Positions 6,771 to 12,569 of a stretch of 12,569 nucleotides of DNA are shown here, in pieces; the stretch's first letter is position 1, and every line of letters starts with the position of its first letter. The notes under the pieces are model-generated. The model was not told the DNA's origin. It made no database searches and saw only the letters and a program-made list of their open reading frames with translations. The translations under genes were made by a program, and so were the position numbers. The DNA is from Pseudomonadota bacterium (GTDB lineage: Bacteria; Pseudomonadota; Alphaproteobacteria; JAKJEU01), in NCBI GenBank assembly GCA_022705265.1, contig JAKJEU010000019.1:1-12569 (forward strand). Reading direction: 5' to 3'.

Positions 6771-7708
6771 ATATTCCCCGTCAAAATCGAAATAAAAGTT
6801 TGCCTTAAATCCATGTTAAAAGGTATTTTAGTTTCCTCAAACATTTTCAAAGCTTTTTCATAATAAATTGTAATGTTTTCATCATAATTCATTTTTGCTC
6901 GATTGTTAAGAGTAAGAAGAATAAAATTTTTAAATATATCCGATTTTATTTCGTCTTTTACGATATTATTTACAACTTTGTTTGCAATGTCGTAATCGAT
7001 ATTAGGGAAATTTTCAATCACATGACGAATTGACGCATAAACATCAAGCCCGTTGTTTTGCAAAAATTCCAAGCCTAAGCCCACTGAACCATCACAGTAA
7101 TTAAGAACTACCTTCAAATCCTCTTTGCTTATGTATGGATAATTTTTAAGGATTATAGAGCTTATTTCTTCATCACTTAAAACCTTGAATTGGATTTTAC
7201 GGCATCTGGATTTAATAGTTGGTAAGATTTTAAAAAGGCTGTGGCATATAAGGATTATCACAGTATTTTCTGGTGGTTCTTCCAAAAATTTCAAAAGACA
7301 GTTGGCCGAATTATTGTTCATGTCGTCAATGCTGTCGATTATTACTATTCTTGAACCACCTTGCTTCACGGGAGAAATATTAAAATTTTCGATTAAATTT
7401 CTTACCTGTTCAATTGTGATAGAATTTTCTTTTTTTAAATCTTTTAAATCGTCCTTAGTTATAGTGTCGCCTTTGTTAAATTTTTTATCCAAGGCTTTTT
7501 TTTCATCTTTGTGAAGGTCGCGGGTTAATACAGTAATCGCAGGGTGGTTTTCGATAAAACTTTTTGAATGATTTTCATATTCGCAACTTATAACATGGCA
7601 TGCAAAATCATAAGCAGTTTTAAATTTTCCAACACCTTTTTTACCGCAAAAAAGCCAAGAGCCATAGACACTTTTATTTTCGTAAAGCGAAATAAGTTGA
7701 TTTAACAT
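6767..7708 (-). CDS. holB: DNA polymerase III delta' subunit (clamp loader)
   Basis: This is the delta' subunit of the clamp-loader complex, which works with tau/gamma and delta to place the beta clamp on primed DNA. The 313-residue protein shows an AAA+ core. The P-loop-like segment is 'GKKGVGKF' at 22-29, with Phe where Ser or Thr is usual. The Walker B-like strand 'RIVIIDSIDDMN' (120-131) is followed by 'NCLLKFLEEPPENT'. The 'SRC' sensor motif is at 167-169, and helical lid and collar regions follow to the end. Delta' subunits generally do not hydrolyse ATP, so a weak P-loop is expected. I see no Cys cluster for the zinc module present in E. coli delta'. The middle insert at about 60-97 is Lys/Asp-rich. 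The ATG overlaps the tmk stop by 1 nt. The gene's position between tmk and tatD supports the call. Confidence 0.93.
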   Translation of the reverse strand: MLNQLISLYENKSVYGSWLFCGKKGVGKFKTAYDFACHVISCEYENHSKSFIENHPAITVLTRDLHKDEKKALDKKFNKGDTITKDDLKDLKKENSITIEQVRNLIENFNISPVKQGGSRIVIIDSIDDMNNNSANCLLKFLEEPPENTVIILICHSLFKILPTIKSRCRKIQFKVLSDEEISSIILKNYPYISKEDLKVVLNYCDGSVGLGLEFLQNNGLDVYASIRHVIENFPNIDYDIANKVVNNIVKDEIKSDIFKNFILLTLNNRAKMNYDENITIYYEKALKMFEETKIPFNMDLRQTFISILTGNI

Positions 7709-8325
7709 TATTCTTTAAAAAACCTTTTTTTGACTTCAAGTTTTAAGGCAAAAGAAATTTCCTCTATTGACTTGTTTGCATCGATTACCACACAACGAGA
7801 AGGGTTGGCTTTTGCTATTTCAAGGAAGCCTTCTCTTAATCTTTTATGGAATTCGATGTCCATTTTTTCAAATCGTAATTTTTCCCCAGCCCTTCTTAAA
7901 CCGATTTCAGGGTCGATATCAAGGATAAAGGTTAAATCAGGAGCAAAGCTTTTTAAAGTAACATTGTGAATGGCCATTAAGTCTTCTAAACAAATGCCTT
8001 GTTTATTGTAACCATAATATTGATATGCCAAAGTTGAATCCGCAAAACGGTCGGAAATAACCCATTTTCCTTCTTTTAATGCAGGCAAAATTTTCTTTTC
8101 CAAATGGTCATATCGTGCAGCATAATACATCAAGGTTTCGCTTATCGAGCTCCATTTTGTAACATCGCCTTTTAATATGACATTTCTAAGCTCTTCTGCA
8201 CCGATTGTGCCACCTGGTTCTCTGGTCGTTACGACTTCTCTGCCATATTCTTCTAAAAAATGACGAAGCAATACCGCCTGAGTAGTTTTTCCAGTTCCTT
8301 CACCGCCTTCGATTGTTATGAACAT
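7708..8325 (-). CDS. tmk: Thymidylate kinase
   Basis: This cytoplasmic kinase phosphorylates dTMP to dTDP with ATP, an essential step toward dTTP. The 205-residue length is typical. The P-loop is 'GGEGTGKTTQ' (7-16). The dTMP-binding 'TREPGGT' is at 34-40, and the 'DRF' motif at 92-94 is followed by 'DSTLAYQ'. The 'ILDIDPEIGLRRAGE' segment (134-148) leads into an Arg-containing lid, and the helix 'FHKRLREGFLEIA' follows. The ATG overlaps the dacA stop by 1 nt, and its own stop overlaps the holB start by 1 nt, so expression of dTTP supply and clamp-loader genes is likely coupled. Linkage of tmk to holB is widespread in bacteria. Confidence 0.97.
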   Translation of the reverse strand: MFITIEGGEGTGKTTQAVLLRHFLEEYGREVVTTREPGGTIGAEELRNVILKGDVTKWSSISETLMYYAARYDHLEKKILPALKEGKWVISDRFADSTLAYQYYGYNKQGICLEDLMAIHNVTLKSFAPDLTFILDIDPEIGLRRAGEKLRFEKMDIEFHKRLREGFLEIAKANPSRCVVIDANKSIEEISFALKLEVKKRFFKE

Positions 8326-9491
8326 TAAATTTTTTCCCTTAATTGTTTTAAGAAATATTTAAGTACAGCTTTGAATTTTCCACGGTAACCTTGTTTTAAA
8401 ATGTCTTCACCTGCTAATAAATCAGCTTCTTGGGTTTGTTTGTCGAACACAGGGTTTGTAACAATAATTCTTCCAATTTTATCGCCTTTTTTAATCGGAG
8501 CTTTAAGAGGGCTTTCATATACGACTTCAATTTTTGTATCTTTTCTTTTCATTTTTGGTAAAGTTACAACAAGATTTTTATCAACAGTAGCAGAAACCTC
8601 TTTAACATCGCCAAGCCATACAGGCAAGCTTGTAACTCTGTCGCCTCTTTTATAAAGAGTGCGGTTTTCAAATTCTTTTAACCCCCAATTAATCAAAGTT
8701 TCAGCTTCCTTTGATCTTGCACGATTGGAATTAAGACCATTTATAACCATTACGATTCTTCTGTCATTGATTTTTGCTGAGCCAACTAAACCATATCCTG
8801 AAACCTCAGTGTGGCCAGTTTTAAGACCATCTGCTACTCCCTTTAAACTTCTTATATAAAGAAGAGGGTTGCGGTTTTCTTGTCTTATTTTATTGTGAGT
8901 GAATTCTGTTTCTTGATAAATAGTATAAAGTTCAGGAAAATCATTTATAATATGACTTGCTAAAATTGCTAAATCCCGTGCTGACATGTAATGATTTTTA
9001 TCAGGAAGACCAGTAACATTGGTAAAATGAGAATTTTTAAGCCCAAGTTCAGCTGCTTTTTCATTCATTAACCTTACGAATTCTTCTTCTGTCCCTGCGA
9101 CACCTTCTGCTAATACTATGCAAGCGTCATTTCCTGATTGGATTATAACACCTCTTAAAAGATCGCCAATAGAAACCTTGCTTTGTGGTTTTAAGAACAT
9201 AGTCGAACCGCCCGTCTTTGCACCACCAACTTTCCATGCTCGATCACTTACTCTGAAACCTTCATCTAAAGATAAGACACCTGATTTAATTCTGTCAAAA
9301 ATCATGTAAACAGTCATCAATTTGCTCATTGAAGCAGGAGGCATTTGTTCATCAGCATTTTTGTTAAGCAAATCAATATTAGAAGTCGTATCCGTAATAA
9401 CGGCATATTTTGCATTTGTCATTATGCTTTGGGCATTAACATTTATGCTTGAAAGTATTATTAATAAAGCTATTAGAATTTTTTTTGACAA
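8325..9491 (-). CDS. dacA: D-alanyl-D-alanine carboxypeptidase (PBP5/6 type)
   Basis: A low-molecular-mass penicillin-binding protein that trims the terminal D-Ala from peptidoglycan pentapeptides in the periplasm. The 388-residue precursor has a Sec signal peptide (Met-Ser-Lys-Lys, hydrophobic core, cleavage likely after Val-Asn-Ala20). The three active-site motifs are clear: Ser54-Met-Ser-Lys57, Ser-Gly-Asn at 119-121, and Lys-Thr-Gly at 224-226. A beta-rich PBP5 C-terminal domain covers about 268-355. The final 20 residues (Tyr-Arg-Gly-Lys-Phe-Lys to Arg-Glu-Lys-Ile) form an amphipathic, Lys/Arg-rich helix that should anchor it to the inner membrane. The start is TTG (9489-9491), chosen because AGGAG lies 7 nt upstream and the signal peptide begins there. 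It follows rlpA after a 29-nt gap and overlaps tmk by 1 nt. Confidence 0.96.
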   Translation of the reverse strand: MSKKILIALLIILSSINVNAQSIMTNAKYAVITDTTSNIDLLNKNADEQMPPASMSKLMTVYMIFDRIKSGVLSLDEGFRVSDRAWKVGGAKTGGSTMFLKPQSKVSIGDLLRGVIIQSGNDACIVLAEGVAGTEEEFVRLMNEKAAELGLKNSHFTNVTGLPDKNHYMSARDLAILASHIINDFPELYTIYQETEFTHNKIRQENRNPLLYIRSLKGVADGLKTGHTEVSGYGLVGSAKINDRRIVMVINGLNSNRARSKEAETLINWGLKEFENRTLYKRGDRVTSLPVWLGDVKEVSATVDKNLVVTLPKMKRKDTKIEVVYESPLKAPIKKGDKIGRIIVTNPVFDKQTQEADLLAGEDILKQGYRGKFKAVLKYFLKQLREKI

Positions 9492-9520
9492 TTTTTAACT
9501 CCTCACAAAAAATTTTTTAA

Positions 9521-10408
9521 TTATTTGTCTGTTATGATTTTTGCATTTTTTATATTAGCATTTATAAATTGATTGTAAACTTTTAATGCATCAAGAGTAT
9601 TATAAAATGGTCCGACCCTCACTCTGTAAAAGTTTTTAGAATTTATTAAAGCGGTATAAACATCAATTTGTTCATTGCTTAAAAAAGAATTATTGGAGAC
9701 AAGTTCGTCTTTTAATCGTAAAGCGTTTTCATGGCTTTCAAAAGCACCAAGTTGAATATATTGAATCGTTGATTTAGTTACATCATAAGCATCACCTTTA
9801 TCAAAAGTAGCAGGCTCAGGTTTAATATTTACAAGATTATATTCTTCGACTTCTGCTTTCTTATAAAGATAAGGGTTTTTATATGATTTTGATGAACTTA
9901 AAAGCTCTTCTTTTAATCTTTTGCTTTCTTCTGGTATTATTTCAACTAAAACTTCTGTGGTACCTTGCCCTTTAAAGCCTAAGGTATCTGCGGCTTTTTT
10001 TGAAACATCGATAATACGATTTTTTGCAAAAGGTCCTCGGTCATTTACTCGTAAAATTACCGAGCGATTATTCCTTAAATTTGTAACTTTTACAATGCTT
10101 GGAAGAGGGAGAGTCCTATGAGCAGCTGTCATAGAATTCATATCATATTTTTCGCCATTTGCGGTTAGACCCTCGTGAAAATCCTCGCCATACCAAGAGG
10201 CTGTACCTCTTTCTGAATAATCATAATTTTCTTCTGGATAATATGTTATACCAAAAATATCGTATGGTTTACCGATTTTATATGTTCCACCATTTGAATT
10301 TGTTATTTTTCGAATCCCACTGTTTGAAGAATAGATATAAGGTTCGTGTATATTATTACAACCTGATATTAAAAAGACAAAAGTAAAAAGACTAATTAAT
10401 TTCTTCAT
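9521..10408 (-). CDS. rlpA: Septal ring lytic transglycosylase RlpA, SPOR-domain lipoprotein
   Basis: A 295-residue lipoprotein of the RlpA family. In Pseudomonas, RlpA cleaves glycan strands stripped of peptides and helps daughter cells separate. The signal peptide ends in a lipobox 'LISGC' with Cys17 as the acylated residue. The double-psi beta-barrel domain lies at about 67-157, with 'GTASWYGEDFHEGLTANGE', 'TAAHRTLPLPS', 'VTNLRNNRSVILRVNDRGPF' and 'RIIDVSKKAADTLGF' in order. A charged linker (about 160-212) leads to a C-terminal SPOR domain (about 214-292, starting 'IQYIQLGAFES'), which binds denuded septal glycan. The ATG has GGAAA upstream and overlaps the end of the transglycosylase gene by 17 nt. 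Together with its neighbours it forms a peptidoglycan-remodelling unit. Confidence 0.95.
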   Translation of the reverse strand: MKKLISLFTFVFLISGCNNIHEPYIYSSNSGIRKITNSNGGTYKIGKPYDIFGITYYPEENYDYSERGTASWYGEDFHEGLTANGEKYDMNSMTAAHRTLPLPSIVKVTNLRNNRSVILRVNDRGPFAKNRIIDVSKKAADTLGFKGQGTTEVLVEIIPEESKRLKEELLSSSKSYKNPYLYKKAEVEEYNLVNIKPEPATFDKGDAYDVTKSTIQYIQLGAFESHENALRLKDELVSNNSFLSNEQIDVYTALINSKNFYRVRVGPFYNTLDALKVYNQFINANIKNAKIITDK

Positions 10409-11579
10409 CGTTTAATTTCCATATTTCAAAAAGCTCATCTGTTGGGTATCCGTCAGCGGGAAGCCCCATTTCAAGCTGTACTTGTCTTAATGCTTTTCTT
10501 GTTTTTTCACCGATAACTCCATCAACTCCTTCATTATAAAGGCCTAAATCCATAAGTTTTTCTTGGATTCTCATGGCTTTTGGTCTTGAAATGGCTCTGG
10601 TTAAAAAGCGTTTTCGTTCAATTATTGGTTTATAAGCAAAAGCATCAGCAAGTTGACATGCTGATATTACATAATAATTCGATTTGTTCCAACTTTGCAA
10701 TATTTTAAAGTTATTAAACCCTAAAAAAGTTGGTCCAAGATACCCTTCTGGCATGATAAGTTCAGCTTTTAATGATGTATTAGAAAAATCATCGGAGTTT
10801 ACAGGCAATATTCCAATCTCTAACCATTCTTTTACAGAGTGAGTTTCGTTGTTTTTAAAAACTTTCCAATCAAAGTCATTTGGAATACTTACTTCGATAA
10901 GGCAAGGTTCACTTTTATTATAACCAATCATACTAAGATAACGGAAAGAGGAAGCAAAAGCATCATCAAAGGTAAAAAGATTAATTTTTCCATCATTATT
11001 ACCGTCAGCAGAATAAATAACATAAGTTACAGGCATAAATTGGAAAAATCCAAAAGCGCCAGCCCAAGAACCTTTTAAATTAAAATCAAGGACTCCTCTG
11101 TCAATGGATTTTAAAAGAGCGGTTAATTGGGATTTAAAAAAATCCTTGCGGTTAGAAGAGTAACTTAAAGTGATAAGAGAACTTAATATGTCAAAATGCC
11201 CTGTAACTCTTCCAAAATCAGTTTCCATAGCATATAAAGCGGTAACAATATGTTTGTCAACATTATATTGTTGTTCAAGTTTATTAAGCTCTTTATTTCT
11301 TCTTTCAACAAATTTTTGCCCAATTCTTATCCGGCGGTCATTTATCATTTTTTCAAAATAATTCCAAAAGGTAAGAACATGTTCAGGTTGTTTTTGACTT
11401 AATTTTAAGACTTTTTCATCGATTTTAGTATTATCAAAAGCCCTTTTAATGGTGGCCTCAGAAATATTTTGTGAAACGGATTTTTTATAATTTTCAATCC
11501 ATAATTCAAAACTTTCCTCGGCACTCACCTTAAAAGGGACAATAAGCAATAATTGTAAAATCAATAAAATTTTTAACAT
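10392..11579 (-). CDS. Lytic murein transglycosylase, MltB type, with peptidoglycan-binding domain
   Basis: A periplasmic lytic transglycosylase (MltB/SLT_2 family) that cleaves glycan strands between MurNAc and GlcNAc. From the ATG at 11579 it has 395 residues and a clean Sec signal peptide (Met-Leu-Lys, long Leu/Ile core, cleavage after Val-Ser-Ala20). The catalytic Glu is Glu119 in 'ALYAMETDFGR'. 'GSWAGAFGFFQFMP' (170-183) and 'SADGNNDGKINLFTFDDAFAS' (190-210) are typical of the family. A PG_binding_1 domain occupies about 325-390, with 'VDGVIGEKTRKALRQVQ'. A TTG five codons upstream (11594) is an alternative start. Neither start has a good ribosome site, and the ATG is preferred because it gives the standard n-region. 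No lipobox is seen, so unlike E. coli MltB it appears soluble. Confidence 0.93.
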   Translation of the reverse strand: MLKILLILQLLLIVPFKVSAEESFELWIENYKKSVSQNISEATIKRAFDNTKIDEKVLKLSQKQPEHVLTFWNYFEKMINDRRIRIGQKFVERRNKELNKLEQQYNVDKHIVTALYAMETDFGRVTGHFDILSSLITLSYSSNRKDFFKSQLTALLKSIDRGVLDFNLKGSWAGAFGFFQFMPVTYVIYSADGNNDGKINLFTFDDAFASSFRYLSMIGYNKSEPCLIEVSIPNDFDWKVFKNNETHSVKEWLEIGILPVNSDDFSNTSLKAELIMPEGYLGPTFLGFNNFKILQSWNKSNYYVISACQLADAFAYKPIIERKRFLTRAISRPKAMRIQEKLMDLGLYNEGVDGVIGEKTRKALRQVQLEMGLPADGYPTDELFEIWKLNDEEIN

Positions 11580-11634
11580 AAATAATTTATACAATAATAT
11601 GGTAAAAATTCCATTAATTTTGAAATTTTAGTTA

Positions 11635-12569
11635 TTAGGTCATACCCATAGCTTTAACAAGTTGATCTTGCATGTCAAAGGTTCCCCAAACTGACCAAGC
11701 AACAATACCAGACACCATCAAAATAGCAACAGTATTCAAAACCGCAGCTTTGGTTGCAATTGCTTGCTCACTTTCGTTAAGCCATTCGTTTGAAATTTGG
11801 TCAAGAGCCAAAGCAAAGTTATCAAGTTCGGAATAAATTCTAAGATCTCCGATGATTTCTTTATCAGGGAAGTTATATTTTGTTTTATATAAAGCTTCGC
11901 CAAGGTTATCACCGTTTGTGATGTAAACTAATGCTTTGTTTACTCTTTCTACAACATATGGAGAAGCATCGTTTGTAAGGTTTCGTAATGCCTTTGATAC
12001 AGGAGTTCCAGCTTTCACCAAAGCCGCCAAAGCAAGCAACCAGCTAACCCCAGTAAACACACGATAAAGTGACCATGGTGGGACATTTTCAACATAAACT
12101 CTGTAACGGTTTTTCCATCTTGGCATTGATAAAATCAAAACCGTGAATAAGACAATAGGGAACACAATCAAAACCCACCATTTATCTTGTACAAACTCGG
12201 ATAAGTCAACCAAAGTTTTAGCAACCCCAGTCCATCGAACATTTGGAGCAGCGTCAATCATAGGAGGCACCATGTAAACACCGATTGCCCATAAAATCAA
12301 CAAAACCAAGCAAAATAAGAAGGCAGGATAGCTGGTCGCCTCGATAATAGGACCAATCATCCTTTTAACACCTTCGGTAACTCTGATTAAGTTTTCTAAG
12401 GCTTGATCAAGGTGAGATACGTCACCCACGGATAACATCAATCGTTCAGAAGGAGGAGCCCAACCTCTTAATGCTTCGGAAAAAGGCTCACCGTTTTGGA
12501 GTGATTTTAACCAATATGAAACAGCAATAGCCAAAGGTTCACCAGGATTTTTTCCACCATCAGAAAAAA
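11635..12569 (-). CDS. Type II secretion F-domain protein, type IVb pilus PilR-like (5' end outside window)
   Basis: The reading frame is open to the right edge, so the N-terminus is missing; about 310 residues are visible. A possible TTG at 12534 is internal, because family-like sequence (Asp-Gly-Gly-Lys-Asn-Pro-Gly-Glu-Pro) continues upstream of it. The protein is a polytopic inner-membrane platform protein with two T2SSF-type domains. The first has 'GEPFSEALRGWAPPSERLMLSVGD', then hydrophobic segments around 'FLFCLVLLILWAIGVYMVPP' and 'WWVLIVFPIVLFTVLILSMP'. The second has 'FTGVSWLLALAALVKAGTPVSKAL', then a last membrane segment 'LNTVAILMVSGIVAW'. These motifs match PilR/BfpE-type assembly proteins of type IVb pili better than GspF or PilC. 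The role is to anchor pilin polymerisation with its ATPase. The other pilus genes would lie beyond the right edge. It ends 55 nt before the transglycosylase start. Confidence 0.88.
   Translation of the reverse strand, partial: FSDGGKNPGEPLAIAVSYWLKSLQNGEPFSEALRGWAPPSERLMLSVGDVSHLDQALENLIRVTEGVKRMIGPIIEATSYPAFLFCLVLLILWAIGVYMVPPMIDAAPNVRWTGVAKTLVDLSEFVQDKWWVLIVFPIVLFTVLILSMPRWKNRYRVYVENVPPWSLYRVFTGVSWLLALAALVKAGTPVSKALRNLTNDASPYVVERVNKALVYITNGDNLGEALYKTKYNFPDKEIIGDLRIYSELDNFALALDQISNEWLNESEQAIATKAAVLNTVAILMVSGIVAWSVWGTFDMQDQLVKAMGMT

Noticed and set aside
12532..12534. TTG as the start of the PilR-like gene
   Set aside because: The frame stays open to the window edge and the upstream residues continue family-like sequence, so the gene is cut by the window.
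1..12569. CRISPR array, insertion sequence, prophage or known defence system
   Set aside because: No regularly spaced repeats, transposase, integrase, structural phage genes or defence-family motifs were seen; the genes are mostly housekeeping.

Overview
The window is a compact, AT-rich bacterial chromosome segment. The protein sequences and gene order point to an alphaproteobacterium. The strongest sign is the minus-strand run lytic transglycosylase - rlpA - D-Ala-D-Ala carboxypeptidase - tmk - holB - tatD - PhnP-like metallo-hydrolase, an arrangement characteristic of that class. The low GC, short intergenic gaps, several TTG starts and lack of any mobile element would suit a host-associated lineage such as the uncultured gut alphaproteobacteria, but this placement is inference.

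Layout. Positions 43-228 hold two tRNA genes, Pro(TGG) and Arg(TCT), both with encoded CCA. A small unrecognised gene follows (349-666, +). It converges with accA (734-1693, -) on a strong hairpin that can stop transcription from both sides. A divergent gap of about 110 bp with a good sigma70-type promoter leads into a two-gene plus-strand operon: an unrecognised two-helix membrane protein with a very acidic tail (1803-2684), overlapping by 8 nt a YejA-like family 5 solute-binding protein (2677-4503). No permease or ATPase genes follow. The rest is on the minus strand: a HAD-family hydrolase (4553-5155), then the cluster from 5233 to 11579, then a type IVb pilus PilR-like inner-membrane protein (11635 to the window end), cut by the right edge.

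How the genes work together. The minus-strand cluster is read from high to low coordinates. Its first three genes act on peptidoglycan: MltB-type transglycosylase, RlpA with a SPOR domain, and a PBP5-type carboxypeptidase. They are followed by nucleotide and replication functions (thymidylate kinase, DNA polymerase III delta') and two metal-dependent hydrolases (TatD, PhnP-like). From dacA to the PhnP-like gene every junction overlaps by 1 or 4 nt, so translational coupling is likely. The methionyl-tRNA synthetase gene usually found between holB and tatD in this class is absent here.

I see no CRISPR array, insertion sequence, prophage module or recognisable defence system. The best candidates for something undescribed are the acidic-tailed membrane protein joined to an orphan YejA-like binding protein, and the small protein beside the tRNAs. 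Neither supports a confident claim of a new system.
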